This document shows positions 29,359-38,910 of a stretch of DNA of 64,000 nt, piece by piece. Location of the stretch: assembly GCA_021770095.1 (NCBI GenBank), contig JAETRQ010000001.1, positions 186,001-250,000 of the forward strand, in the 5' to 3' direction. The notes below the pieces were generated by a model. That model was not told the origin of the DNA. It saw nothing but the letters and a program-made list of their open reading frames with translations, and did not search any database. Numbering within the stretch: position 1 is the stretch's first letter; the number at the start of each line of letters is the position of its first letter. The DNA comes from Eubacteriaceae bacterium. GTDB lineage: Bacteria > Bacillota > Clostridia > Oscillospirales > Acutalibacteraceae. The position numbers and the translations under genes were made by a program.

Positions 29359-30168
29359 TCAATCCAATGCTTTTTGCAAGAAAGAACGAAGAATCTCACT
29401 TTTCGGATGCTCAAATACTTCTGTCGGTGTGCCATATTCTTCAATAACTCCGTCAGCCATAAAAATCACTTTGTCAGCAACATTTTTTGCAAACTCCATC
29501 TCGTGGGTTACAACAATCATTGTACTGCTGCCGGTTTTAAGACTGCGGATAACATTAAGAACCTCACCTGTCAATTCAGGGTCAAGTGCAGATGTCGGCT
29601 CGTCAAAACAGAGAATATCAGGCTTCATTGCGAGTGCTCTTGCAATTGCGACTCGTTGCTGCTGTCCTCCCGACAGTTCACACGGATATGCTTTCGCTTT
29701 CTCTTCCAATCCGACTCGCTGCAAAAGTGCCAGAGCATTATCGTCAATTTCTTTTTGACGTGAAAGTTTATAATCCTTGGTTACATCCTGCTTATCCTTT
29801 TTCATTGCTTTGAACTCTTCTTTCAAAGCAAGTTTGGGTGCAAGTGTCAGATTATCAAAAACCGTATATTGCGGAAATAAATTGAATTGCTGAAAAACAA
29901 GCCCGAAATGAAGCCTGTTGCGTCTTATCTCACTGTCAGAGAGTGTATTTTTATCATCGGTATTATAAAGAACATCACCATCAACCGTGATTGAACCTTT
30001 ATCAGCAGTTTCAAGAAAATTGAGACATCTCAACAATGTTGTTTTACCGCTGCCTGATGAACCGATAATAACAAGTACATCTCCCTTATCCAGAGAAAAA
30101 TCAATCCCTTTCAGCACCTCGTTATTCCCGAAACTTTTATGAATATTTTTTACTTCTAAAATGGCCAT
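29359..30168 (-). CDS. Amino-acid ABC transporter ATP-binding protein (GlnQ-like)
   Basis: ATPase of a polar amino-acid importer, 269 residues. Walker A GSSGSGKTT near 37, Q-loop QQFNLFPQYTVFDNLTLAP near 90, signature LSGGQQQR near 165, Walker B ILCFDEPTSALDPE near 187, and the switch His in VVTHEMEFA. An insert of about 25 charged residues (KEEFKAMKKDKQDVTKDYKL) lies between the Q-loop and the signature, longer than in GlnQ of E. coli. GAGGTTAATGAT before the ATG at 30168 sets the start; the frame extends 15 codons further. Last gene of the binding protein-permease-ATPase operon. Confidence 0.93.
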   Translation of the reverse strand: MAILEVKNIHKSFGNNEVLKGIDFSLDKGDVLVIIGSSGSGKTTLLRCLNFLETADKGSITVDGDVLYNTDDKNTLSDSEIRRNRLHFGLVFQQFNLFPQYTVFDNLTLAPKLALKEEFKAMKKDKQDVTKDYKLSRQKEIDDNALALLQRVGLEEKAKAYPCELSGGQQQRVAIARALAMKPDILCFDEPTSALDPELTGEVLNVIRSLKTGSSTMIVVTHEMEFAKNVADKVIFMADGVIEEYGTPTEVFEHPKSEILRSFLQKALD

Positions 30169-30172
30169 ATCA

Positions 30173-30820
30173 TTAACCTCTGTAATAATCAAGTTTCTTT
30201 TCAATCTTACCAAAAATAATTGTGAGCAAGCCGTTGAAAATCAGGAAGAACAATCCTGTATAGAACAACGGCCAGATAACACCGCGTGCGGAAAATCTGT
30301 CTGCAGCCATAATAATTTCAGCAACGGCAATTACGCGTGCAAGTGATGTATCCTTTACAAGTGTGATAACTTCATTACTCATTGGCGGTACAATTTTTTT
30401 GACAACCTGCATAAGCACAACTTTGAAAAAGATTTGACCTTTCGTCATACCAAGAACCTGTCCTGCCTCATACTGGCCTTGCGGTATGCTCTCAATACCG
30501 CCGCGATATATTTCTGAAAAATAACAGGCATAATTAATTACAAATGCAATCAAAGCCGCCGTGAACCTGACTTTAATCGGTATACCAAGCAAAAGTCCCG
30601 GAACATAAAGCACAACAAAAAGCTGGAGCATCAGCGGGGTTCCGCGGATTATCCATACAAAAGTTTTTGCAACATATTTGAGCGGTTTGAACTTCGACGT
30701 TGTGCAAAATGTGATTACAAGTCCAAGCGGAAGTGCAAACAAAAGCGTTAACGCAAATAACTTTAAGTTCTCACCGAAACCTTTTAATAATTCATAAGAT
30801 ACTGATAAGAGTGTCTCCAT
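30173..30820 (-). CDS. Amino-acid ABC transporter permease
   Basis: Inner-membrane part of a polar amino-acid importer (215 residues, HisM/GlnP family) with five helices. The EAA loop reads QYEAGQVLGMTKGQIFFKVVLMQ near 137, preceded by IYRGGIESIPQG, which is the family signature. Only four bases separate its stop from the ATPase start. It follows the binding-protein gene across a terminator hairpin. Confidence 0.93.
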   Translation of the reverse strand: METLLSVSYELLKGFGENLKLFALTLLFALPLGLVITFCTTSKFKPLKYVAKTFVWIIRGTPLMLQLFVVLYVPGLLLGIPIKVRFTAALIAFVINYACYFSEIYRGGIESIPQGQYEAGQVLGMTKGQIFFKVVLMQVVKKIVPPMSNEVITLVKDTSLARVIAVAEIIMAADRFSARGVIWPLFYTGLFFLIFNGLLTIIFGKIEKKLDYYRG

Positions 30821-30830
30821 AACGTCACCT

Positions 30831-30873
30831 AAAAAAACAGCAGGCAGAAATCAGAATTCCTTTCCGCCTGCTG
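30831..30873 (-). terminator. Hairpin between binding-protein and permease genes (partial terminator)
   Basis: CAGCAGGC (30838-30845) pairs with GCCTGCTG (30866-30873) with further pairing inside; on the minus strand seven T residues follow. It sits within the operon, just before the permease ribosome site, so it probably lets the binding protein be made in excess. Confidence 0.75.
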
Positions 30874-30886
30874 AGATTAATTATAT

Positions 30887-31720
30887 TTATTTAACTAACA
30901 GTTGATCGCCCAATTTGTATTTGTCAGCAATTTTCTGCAAAGTACCGTCTTTGGCGAGTTCCTCAATAGCCTTGTTCACTTCAGCAGTAACATCACTGTC
31001 TTTTCTGAAAGCAATACCATACTGCTCATCAGCGAATGATACACTTTCAACAATTGCAAGATCAGCAAAATCAGTGCCTTCACCAAGTGAGCCAATACCT
31101 GTTACATAGTCAATAACTGCTGCTTCTGCTGTGCCTGACTTAACTTCCATCATAGCCTTAGCCATTGTGTCAACTGCTGTGTAATTTGCACCTTCAAAGA
31201 AAGGATCTGTTGTTGCAACTTCTTCGCCTGCTGATTCTTTTTCAGCAACTACTGTAAGACCTTTGAGTGAACCCGGAGTTGAATACTTTTCAACATTTTC
31301 TGCCTTAACACAAACAATCTGCTTGTTTGCCATATAAGGTGTTGAGATTGACATTGTGTCAAGTCTTTCCTGTGTAATTGTAAGACCGTTCCAGATACAG
31401 TCGATATTCTTGGAGTTAAGTTCGTTTTCCTTTGCTTCCCAGCTGATTACCTGGAATTGGGGGGTAACACCGAGCTTTTCACAAACGGCTTTACCGAATT
31501 CAACTTCAAAACCTGTGAGTTCAGTCTCATTTTCATCTGCATAATAATCCATAGGAGCGAACAATGTTATACCGATAACAAGTGTGCCCTTATCCTGAAT
31601 GTAAGCAAGATCGCTCTGCGCTGTGTCAACTGTTTTTGAATCCTTTGAGCAAGCAGCAAACATTGTTACAACTGAAAATGCCATTACTGCTGCAAGAATT
31701 ACTGATAATACTTTTTTCAT
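30887..31720 (-). CDS. Amino-acid ABC transporter substrate-binding lipoprotein
   Basis: Family 3 solute-binding lipoprotein (277 residues) that captures a polar amino acid for the neighbouring permease and ATPase. Lipobox MFAAC with Cys24 as the anchor. Family text: YIQDKGTLVIGITLFAPMDY, LTGFEVEFGKAVCEKLG, IDCIWNGLTITQERLDTMSI and YGIAFRKDSD. The open frame runs 56 codons upstream to 31888, but the ATG at 31720 has AAAGG before it and begins the signal peptide. Fits cystine, glutamine or similar; specificity is not readable. Confidence 0.92.
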   Translation of the reverse strand: MKKVLSVILAAVMAFSVVTMFAACSKDSKTVDTAQSDLAYIQDKGTLVIGITLFAPMDYYADENETELTGFEVEFGKAVCEKLGVTPQFQVISWEAKENELNSKNIDCIWNGLTITQERLDTMSISTPYMANKQIVCVKAENVEKYSTPGSLKGLTVVAEKESAGEEVATTDPFFEGANYTAVDTMAKAMMEVKSGTAEAAVIDYVTGIGSLGEGTDFADLAIVESVSFADEQYGIAFRKDSDVTAEVNKAIEELAKDGTLQKIADKYKLGDQLLVK

Positions 31721-31796
31721 TTTACTCTGCCTTTCGGTTATGTATTTCCACTGTGATAGCACATTAGCACTTTGCCACAATGAATTGTTATTACTT

Positions 31797-31825
31797 ATTA
31801 TAACAGACAAGACACAAAAAAGCAA
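31797..31825 (-). promoter_or_regulatory. Promoter of the amino-acid ABC importer
   Basis: Minus strand: TTGCTT (31820-31825), 17-base spacer ending in TGT, TATAAT (31797-31802), an extended -10. It lies about 80 bases before the binding-protein ATG. Confidence 0.7.
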
Positions 31826-31872
31826 TACACAAAATAGAAAAGAATAACAATACAGGATTGTATTCTGCCAAC

Positions 31873-31903
31873 AAAAAAGGCGGGACAAAAGTCCCGCCTT
31901 TTA
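31873..31903. terminator. Terminator of the sialidase-micro-gene transcript
   Basis: AAAAAAGGCGGGAC pairs with GTCCCGCCTTTT across an AAAA loop (31873-31903). On the minus strand the stem is followed by TTTTTT. It lies six bases after the 35-codon gene. Confidence 0.85.
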
Positions 31904-31908
31904 TTCTG

Positions 31909-32016
31909 TTAAAATTCTGAATCCGGATTTTCAGGTTCTTCAATAAAAGAAGTTGTAAGAACCTCAGGAACATCGAATTCTTCAATTTCCATAATAGGAC
32001 TGATATACTTTTTCAT
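31909..32016 (-). CDS. Small acidic peptide of 35 residues linked to the sialidase gene
   Basis: ATG at 32016 has GGGAGGA at ideal spacing and encodes a 35-residue peptide: MKKYISPIMEIEEFDVPEVL, then TTSFIEEPENPDSEF. It begins basic, becomes acidic, and has no signal peptide, membrane helix or cysteine. It starts 20 bases after the sialidase stop and ends six bases before a strong terminator, so it is almost surely the last gene of that transcript. The MKKYxxPxMEIxEF opening followed by TTS resembles a class of tiny clostridial proteins and, loosely, the YxxP leader motif of lasso peptides. No modification enzymes are nearby. Function unknown. Confidence 0.7.
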   Translation of the reverse strand: MKKYISPIMEIEEFDVPEVLTTSFIEEPENPDSEF

Positions 32017-32036
32017 TTTATCCTCCCTATTATGTT

Positions 32037-35000
32037 TTAATCTACGATTGAAACTTGACCGTCAACACATTTATAAACAGGACCATAGCTTACACGAATA
32101 ATTGTAGCACCGAGTTCCTTAGTTGTATAGGTTACATAAGAACGCATAAGATGTGTGCCTGTATTTGCACCGGTCTTGGTCATTGTATAAGTTCCATCTT
32201 CAGAAACCTTGGTCTGCTTCTTAGCAGCAACGCCTTCAGCACCCTTGAGCATTGTTTCGGCATTGAGGTCACCATTGGTTGAATAGAGAACACCTGCTTC
32301 TCTGATGATTGTGTCAGGAGCCTGTGAATATGAGCATGAAAGTGTGAACTTATCATTATTATCACCGCTCTTATAACCATCACCATAAGAAATCGGCTTG
32401 CCGTATGCATCACCAAATGCAGTTACCTGATCTTCGTCTGTAAGCGGAGTATAGATAACATCATAATTTGATGTGAATCTGCTGAATGTTGAACCATATG
32501 CTGCAAGATATTCACGGGCAGTCTGATTCTCATTAGAAACACTCATCTTCCAAACGAGAGGTGTGATTGTGTCGGCTGCTTTAACAGTATACTGACGGTT
32601 GAGACCTGAGAATGTTTCAGTAGGCTCAGTCTCACCAAAATGCGTTACAGTACCGATTGCTACTTCATTTCCGTCAGCATTCGTACCCTTTGCTACAACA
32701 ATGCTGTAATCACTGCCGACTCTGATACCGCGCTGGAGTACTTTATAAGTACCATCGTCTTCGGTAACAATGAGCCAATGATCAAATTTGATTGACGGTG
32801 ATGGCTTAGCATCGACAACTGTACCGCCGATGGTTACAGTCTTTGCAGCATCATCACAGACAATATCACTCTTCGCATTAACAAATCCGCTGTAGAGAAT
32901 TGTGCCATAGTAGTCATAAACAACTACTGCAGGTTTTTGCGTTGTTGTGATTGTAATATCAACATTACCTGATGCAGCGAGAACAGGGATTACCTTGTCG
33001 TCTGTCAACGGAATGGTTGTGGTTGAGTTATCATTTGTGATAACAATTGTTGCTGTTTCGGAATCATCAATATATGGTGCAAGGTCAATCATCAACTGTG
33101 TATCATAAGCATAACATTGTGAGAACTTGAGTTCCTTAACATCACCATTATACTTGTGAACAGTTACGTTACAAACCTTACCCTTATTGTTATCCGGATC
33201 AGTATTGCCGTCCGTAGCAACATTCATTGTGTTGAGGAGTGCTGCGGTGTGGTCGTCAATAATCTTCTGATCTGTTGCAGGAATATCTACAATCTTGTTT
33301 TCAGGCTTACCTTCAAAATAAATTTCAGCATCACCTGAAGCAATTTCTGTTCTGATTGGCTCTACAAGATTATATGCATCAAGGTCAATTGTTTTTGAAA
33401 GAGCCTTTGCTGCCTCAAAGTTGGTCGGGTCAGCAGCGTAAACAGGATAGTTAGTAAGTCTTTCTACAGATGTGTCAATAGTTTCCTGGTTTGCATTCTT
33501 TGTTGTGCTGTGTGCACCCGGAGTGTAACCCGGCAAATTCGGACGAGGTGTACTTGTCGGATTAACAACTGCATGAAGAACATTGGCAAAATTATCTGCA
33601 TAACTATAGTAATTCTGGAAGTCTCTCCATGATGTCTTAGTATAGATATTATAGCCTGAAGAACCAAACGGGAATTCAGACTCGTACAAACTCTTTTTCG
33701 CACGGAGAATCTCGTCGAGTTCTGTGAAATCGCAAACTCTTGTGAGGTTTGCATAATTTGTTGCTAACATATTACCGTTATTGCCGGTAAGAGTCGGCTG
33801 ATTATAATCGTAATTATTGAGCCATCCTTCAGCATTCAGGTATGAATTCTGATATTCATTCCATGTATCTGTTGTATAATCTGATGAAATCAGAACATCA
33901 AATTCCTGTGTTCCGTTATTCGTCATAGCATTGTTGTATGCTGTACGGACAGAGGACTTATCCTGTACATGAATGGTGAACGGAACAGTAACTTCGGAAA
34001 CTGCCCAGAAATCGTCACTGCCATATCGATGAGAAAGTTTACCATATAACTGACCGTCAATAGTACCATTGGTAACGCCACTTACATTACCGGATACAGT
34101 GAGCTTCTGCAGAGCATTTGAACCGCCCTGTGCGAAATCAAACTGCTTGAACTGACCTGTACCATCTGTTGCGTATGTGGTTTTTGCACCATTGAGAGTA
34201 TAAGAAAATTCATTAAAGTCAATCTGCCCACCTGCAGGACATCTGTCATCAGATGAAATATACGGACGATTCAATACATAGTCGAGTGTGAAGTTATTAC
34301 CATTGCTTGAAGTGAAACCGGGGTTCTGGGTACTACTCTTATCATAATAGTAATGACCTCGGGTTGCAGATCTGATAATTGCCATAGTTGTACCGGGAGG
34401 GGAAAATGTACGTCCGGCAACAACAACTTTAACAGAACCGCCTATTTTATTTCCAGTTGAGGTATATACATGCGAGAAGCTATCTCTTGTAGTATACATA
34501 CCGTCACGGGTAAACATATTCAATGCATTACCCGCTCCCGCATACATTCTACCGTTCACGTAATCTGCGCTACTATTTTTTGACTGATCAAAACTTGCCT
34601 CAGACGCATTATAAGAACTGGTTGAACCCTTAGCAATAACGACCAATGGTGCCAGAATAATGTAAGTGTTACCGCCTACAGCACCACGGTGGGATTGAGA
34701 AATTGCAACACCATGTGCCGGGACAGGAGAACCGGTTACATAAAGATGGTCTTTTTGGATATAAGTCTTACCGTCAGGGCCAATAAGATATGTGGTTACC
34801 AAAACCTTAATCCAATCGTCAAGGTCTGTTTTACCATCAGCGTGGCTTACATTTACAGTACCGGTAAGGAGACCGTTAGAAGCCGTAACATTGGCTGAAG
34901 TAACCGTTGATGTTGAGTCCTGCGGATTGATAATCTCAGGTGTAGCAACCTGAACACTGTCGATAGACCAGCCGTCTGCAAGTTTATAACCGGTTTTATA

Positions 35001-37445
35001 TTCGCCGTCGTTTGTACTTGCTGCAATCTGGTTACCTGTTTCGGTAATAGCATTACCCTGAATATAGATAACCGGGTCATACTTAACAGCGCCGGTTACG
35101 GAATCCATTTGTGTAACGATAACATCATACTCAATATTATCGCCGACCATGATTTTCGTCGTACCTTCTTCTTTAGCAGAGATTTTCATCTCATTGCTCA
35201 TAACAACTGTTTCGCTTGAAACGAGTTTTGCAACGTGTGAACGTCTTGCTGTGTTATTATCAGCCTGATTGCTGGATGGATACAGAACGAAATAATCACC
35301 TGCCTTATTTTGTGCAACAATCAGATAGGCTTCGCCCTGTGTTACCTCTGACACGCTTGAAAGGCGAACATAGCCGGGGATTTCAGTACTTGAAGTTTCA
35401 CCAAGGCGAACCGGACGATACAACAGCATTGCCGCTCCCTGCTGATACGTACATCCAAGATGGATGTATTCTATTGTATCGCTTGCATTTGTATGACGGT
35501 CAAACATATTTTCACAGTCACCGCCGGTACCTTTACCGAAAGTCAGGTAATAAGTACCATATGTGCTGCTGGTCTTGATATTTACATAAGGCGCACCCAG
35601 ACCTGAAGCGGTAGTTACTTCAACTGTACCTCCCTCAGAACCATAGTTCGGATTACCCCAACGTACACCGAAATTGAGATACTGGTTACCAGCACTTGTT
35701 CTTGCATTTGCAAAAACAAGATTACCTCCCTTTGATTGCAAGGTATACAATGCATTGGAAAGCGGATAAGTTTCACCGCTGCTGTAAGTTTTATCTTCAC
35801 TTATGCCCGGGCGGCATTTTGCTTCGACTACTTCTTTTGTTGTTATATCTGCAATAGAAGAAGAAGAATTTGTGATATTCAATGACGGGTCATTAATTGA
35901 AACAGAATAAGTTTCACCCGGCTGTAATTTGATTGTGTATTTTTCCGGCTTATCAATTTTCAGTCCGCTTGCAATGGCTGCAATGGAAATCTTACGGAAA
36001 GTGATTCCGCCCGATACATCTTCGCAAAGGAGACCAATGTCACCATCCTGCATTACGGTCATACAGGAATAATCATAATACTCATCCAGACCATTAACAG
36101 CATAACGAATGGTATTTACAACATTATTATCATCATCCAACAGCAAAAGGTGAATACAACCATTTGCTCGTTTTTGATAGTTAATCGGGGTTGAGACAAG
36201 AATTGCATTCTTACCGTCTATTTTATATGGATACATAATAGCAGACTTCTGGCAATCGTTATAACAGTCAATGCGGTTATTTTTCAGACCTGGTGCATTA
36301 ACCTCGGCACAGTTATTCAGCCAAGAATAGGTTCCGTCTGCATTTCTGCGGGCATCTGAAGCCTGAAGGTTACTGTTTGCTGCTCTAAGAAATACACGGA
36401 TATCGCCGTTCGGCAATTCAACCGGAGCACTTTCTGATGACCAATATGCATCATTGGTAGCATTGCCTGATGTACGGTTCCAAGTATAACCGCCGTCAGA
36501 AGATGAAATCAAATACGTACGCTGCCAGTTGACCTGCTTATTATTATCTTCAATTCCAAGAGTAGTCTGGCGGTTCCAACGATAAGTTGCAAATACAATA
36601 TCGCCTGTACTTGTAACAACACCGCGACCCGGACCTACACCCATAAACATTTCACTGTCCAACTTAACATTGACAAGTCTTGGTGCATTCCAGGTGATAC
36701 CGCCGTCATCAGAAGAACGGAACCAGAGGAATGTGGTTTTAACAGTCTGATAAGCACCATCGCTATAGAAGATAGAGCCGTTTTTACCATTACTTGAATC
36801 ATGGAGAAAGAATTCTGTATCAACAGAATAATCCTCTGTTATGCTGTTGTTAGAATATCTTCTGATAACGTAGTTACCATATCTGTTCTTTGTATTGAAA
36901 TCGAGATAGTAATCCCAAGTAGAGCCACTATTTAAACGCAACTTAAGTCTGCCCGCGTTATCAAATGCATTTTCAGCAACAGGTCTGTTGTTTGCACTTG
37001 AACTGTTGAGTGCATAACCGGCCGGGAAGAAAGTTGAAAGAACATAAACTTTCTGTCCGTCAGTAGCAAGAGCAGAATCGCAGAAAGATGTTGATGATTT
37101 GTTCCATGCGTCACCGTTATCACCAAAATAGTTTAATAACGAATAACGCCATGAGTTACCGTTGTCGGTTGAACGGGTTACGATAACGTCGTTACCGCCG
37201 CCATCATAAGCCTTATTCCAACGGGCGTCAGCAGCTGCAATGAGCGTACCGTCATTCAACGTAATAATATTAGGAATACGGTAATTTTGTGATGGATTAC
37301 CGATAACAAACGGCTGAGCCGCAGTGGTATCGCTGGCAGGACGCTCTTTATTGCCATTTGCAGTAGCAAATGTCATAATCGGAAATGCCGTAAGGACCAT
37401 CACTAATGCCATCAATGCTGACAAAAGTCTTTTACTTTTTTGCAT
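32037..37445 (-). CDS. Secreted sialidase (GH33), very large multidomain
   Basis: Exported exo-sialidase, 1802 residues, releasing sialic acid from host glycans. Signal peptide ~1-28. GH33 domain ~40-490: YRIP (55-58) with catalytic Arg56; Asp-boxes at 92-99 (STDNGNSW), 245-252 and 315-322; Glu338 in ESAPVELPNG; a DIGLLCED segment near the end with the catalytic Glu. An ~85-residue insert (~150-235) lies between Asp-boxes 1 and 2, as in NanI/NanB-type enzymes. The other ~1300 residues are beta-rich and Thr/Asn-rich with a FIVAR-like helical part (~1240-1340); no LPXTG, so attachment is unclear. GGGGG precedes the ATG. Followed in the same transcript by a 35-codon gene. Confidence 0.93.
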   Translation of the reverse strand: MQKSKRLLSALMALVMVLTAFPIMTFATANGNKERPASDTTAAQPFVIGNPSQNYRIPNIITLNDGTLIAAADARWNKAYDGGGNDVIVTRSTDNGNSWRYSLLNYFGDNGDAWNKSSTSFCDSALATDGQKVYVLSTFFPAGYALNSSSANNRPVAENAFDNAGRLKLRLNSGSTWDYYLDFNTKNRYGNYVIRRYSNNSITEDYSVDTEFFLHDSSNGKNGSIFYSDGAYQTVKTTFLWFRSSDDGGITWNAPRLVNVKLDSEMFMGVGPGRGVVTSTGDIVFATYRWNRQTTLGIEDNNKQVNWQRTYLISSSDGGYTWNRTSGNATNDAYWSSESAPVELPNGDIRVFLRAANSNLQASDARRNADGTYSWLNNCAEVNAPGLKNNRIDCYNDCQKSAIMYPYKIDGKNAILVSTPINYQKRANGCIHLLLLDDDNNVVNTIRYAVNGLDEYYDYSCMTVMQDGDIGLLCEDVSGGITFRKISIAAIASGLKIDKPEKYTIKLQPGETYSVSINDPSLNITNSSSSIADITTKEVVEAKCRPGISEDKTYSSGETYPLSNALYTLQSKGGNLVFANARTSAGNQYLNFGVRWGNPNYGSEGGTVEVTTASGLGAPYVNIKTSSTYGTYYLTFGKGTGGDCENMFDRHTNASDTIEYIHLGCTYQQGAAMLLYRPVRLGETSSTEIPGYVRLSSVSEVTQGEAYLIVAQNKAGDYFVLYPSSNQADNNTARRSHVAKLVSSETVVMSNEMKISAKEEGTTKIMVGDNIEYDVIVTQMDSVTGAVKYDPVIYIQGNAITETGNQIAASTNDGEYKTGYKLADGWSIDSVQVATPEIINPQDSTSTVTSANVTASNGLLTGTVNVSHADGKTDLDDWIKVLVTTYLIGPDGKTYIQKDHLYVTGSPVPAHGVAISQSHRGAVGGNTYIILAPLVVIAKGSTSSYNASEASFDQSKNSSADYVNGRMYAGAGNALNMFTRDGMYTTRDSFSHVYTSTGNKIGGSVKVVVAGRTFSPPGTTMAIIRSATRGHYYYDKSSTQNPGFTSSNGNNFTLDYVLNRPYISSDDRCPAGGQIDFNEFSYTLNGAKTTYATDGTGQFKQFDFAQGGSNALQKLTVSGNVSGVTNGTIDGQLYGKLSHRYGSDDFWAVSEVTVPFTIHVQDKSSVRTAYNNAMTNNGTQEFDVLISSDYTTDTWNEYQNSYLNAEGWLNNYDYNQPTLTGNNGNMLATNYANLTRVCDFTELDEILRAKKSLYESEFPFGSSGYNIYTKTSWRDFQNYYSYADNFANVLHAVVNPTSTPRPNLPGYTPGAHSTTKNANQETIDTSVERLTNYPVYAADPTNFEAAKALSKTIDLDAYNLVEPIRTEIASGDAEIYFEGKPENKIVDIPATDQKIIDDHTAALLNTMNVATDGNTDPDNNKGKVCNVTVHKYNGDVKELKFSQCYAYDTQLMIDLAPYIDDSETATIVITNDNSTTTIPLTDDKVIPVLAASGNVDITITTTQKPAVVVYDYYGTILYSGFVNAKSDIVCDDAAKTVTIGGTVVDAKPSPSIKFDHWLIVTEDDGTYKVLQRGIRVGSDYSIVVAKGTNADGNEVAIGTVTHFGETEPTETFSGLNRQYTVKAADTITPLVWKMSVSNENQTAREYLAAYGSTFSRFTSNYDVIYTPLTDEDQVTAFGDAYGKPISYGDGYKSGDNNDKFTLSCSYSQAPDTIIREAGVLYSTNGDLNAETMLKGAEGVAAKKQTKVSEDGTYTMTKTGANTGTHLMRSYVTYTTKELGATIIRVSYGPVYKCVDGQVSIVD

Positions 37446-37509
37446 TAATAAAACCCCCTAAATGCTTAGTTTGTCTATTTTCCGTTACTAAAGAAAATTA
37501 TACGGTTAT

Positions 37510-37538
37510 AGTATATAGTTATTTTGCAAATAAATCAA
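37510..37538 (-). promoter_or_regulatory. Promoter of the sialidase gene
   Basis: Minus strand: TTGATT (37533-37538), 17-base spacer, TATACT (37510-37515). The leader would be about 58 bases. The gap to the divergent esterase gene (37446-37735) holds this and the esterase promoter, and I see no clear operator. Confidence 0.7.
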
Positions 37539-37665
37539 GTACTTTTTAACAAATTGTGAATAATGGACAATATTATATTTTTTGGTAATTACGTTTATTA
37601 ATAACTTGTACAAAATCAGTTACGGGTATGGGATATTATAATATGTATGGCAAAAATTTGATTTA

Positions 37666-37694
37666 TTGACAGTTTATAAATGCTTTGATATACT
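37666..37694 (+). promoter_or_regulatory. Promoter of the esterase gene
   Basis: TTGACA (37666-37671), 17-base spacer, TATACT (37689-37694), start near 37701, about 35 bases before the ATG. Confidence 0.8.
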
Positions 37695-37735
37695 GAATTA
37701 TGTAATAAACCGAAAAATATATCAGGGGTGGTACA

Positions 37736-38854
37736 ATGCCTGTGATTGAAGAAAAAGCAAAAACAAAAAAAGGCAGAAAAGGAATAAAGATAATGAAAAT
37801 AATAATTTGTATTATTTTAGTTATAGCAATTGTTGCCGCGGTATTCATAACGGTCGTAACCAAGCCTGTTGATGATTCATCAGACAAGGCGGTTGCAGTC
37901 GGCGGAATGATTGTATCAGACACAGTGGAATATCAGAGCGAGAGTGCAAAAGGGCTTGAAAAAAATCCGATTATAAAAATCATGCAGATGATATGGCGGT
38001 TCTGCTGTGACGGGGATATGAAAAAGCACGCAAAACAAACCCCGCCTGACGGAATTGAAGAAATCTATGATATTCCATACATAGATGACGGCAACCGATA
38101 CCACAGCCTTGATGTTTATTATCCCGAAAATACGACAGACAAACTGCCTGTTATTATTGATATTCACGGCGGCGGATGGATGTATGCCGAAAAAGATTTG
38201 AACGAATACTACTGCAAAGCCCTTGCCGACAGAGGATTCATTGTATTCAATATAAGTTACAGATTAGTACCTGATGTAACCGTGAATGAACAGATTCAGG
38301 ATGTTATGCAGGCATTGAAATGGATTGGTGAAAATATAGAATCATACCCTGCTGATTCAAGCAAAATCATGCTGACAGGTGATTCGGCAGGCGGTCAGTT
38401 GGCAGTGTATTCGGCAGTGCTTTTGCAAAGTGAAGAACTGCGTGGTATTTTTGATACAGTCCATGCAGAAATAGATATTGATGCACTGCTGCTAACCTCC
38501 CCTGTTGCATATATGAAGGACGGCGCAATGAGTGTTTATACCAAAATACTTTGGGGCAAAGATTATAAAGAAAAGAAAACATATAATTATATGAATCTTG
38601 ATGAAATCATTGATTATGCACAGCTTCCGCCCACATACCTCATCACCAGCAGCGGAGACACACTTGCACACACCCAGACCTGTAAGGCGGCCGAACTGCT
38701 GAAAAGTAAAGGTGTTGACTGCACATTGAAAGATTATGAAAAATACAACGGTAAAAATCTTGTGCATGTATTCAGTGTTCTTGAGCCATTTGATGAAATA
38801 GGCACACAGACGATTGATGAAGCAGTTGCATTTTATAAAGATGTAATTAAGTAA
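37736..38854 (+). CDS. Membrane-anchored alpha/beta hydrolase, carbohydrate or lipid esterase-like
   Basis: Serine esterase (BD-FAE / HSL-like alpha-beta hydrolase), 372 residues. One N-terminal membrane helix (residues ~21-42, KIIICIILVIAIVAAVF) would place the enzyme outside the cell. Oxyanion motif HGGGW starts at H144; the nucleophile is S217 in GDSAGGQ; the acid and base are probably Asp in SSGDTLAH and His in NLVHVFSV near the end. Such enzymes remove acetyl or other acyl groups. It is divergent from the sialidase gene, and de-acetylation of O-acetyl sialic acids would make sense, but this is inference from position alone. Confidence 0.82.
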   Translation: MPVIEEKAKTKKGRKGIKIMKIIICIILVIAIVAAVFITVVTKPVDDSSDKAVAVGGMIVSDTVEYQSESAKGLEKNPIIKIMQMIWRFCCDGDMKKHAKQTPPDGIEEIYDIPYIDDGNRYHSLDVYYPENTTDKLPVIIDIHGGGWMYAEKDLNEYYCKALADRGFIVFNISYRLVPDVTVNEQIQDVMQALKWIGENIESYPADSSKIMLTGDSAGGQLAVYSAVLLQSEELRGIFDTVHAEIDIDALLLTSPVAYMKDGAMSVYTKILWGKDYKEKKTYNYMNLDEIIDYAQLPPTYLITSSGDTLAHTQTCKAAELLKSKGVDCTLKDYEKYNGKNLVHVFSVLEPFDEIGTQTIDEAVAFYKDVIK

Positions 38855-38868
38855 TAATATATAATAGC

Positions 38869-38896
38869 AAACACCGCAGATTATCTGCGGTGTTTT
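38869..38896. terminator. Bidirectional terminator, esterase / sigma factor genes
   Basis: AAACACCGCAGAT (38869-38881) pairs with ATCTGCGGTGTTT (38883-38895) with A and T tracts on both sides; the stem-end bases open to form the loop. Confidence 0.8.
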
Positions 38897-38910
38897 ATTA
38901 TGAAAAAATA

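Noticed and set aside
31909..32016. Lasso-peptide precursor
   Set aside because: Only the YxxP-like start matches; no core ring residues, RRE, protease or cyclase genes are nearby. Kept as a small gene of unknown function.
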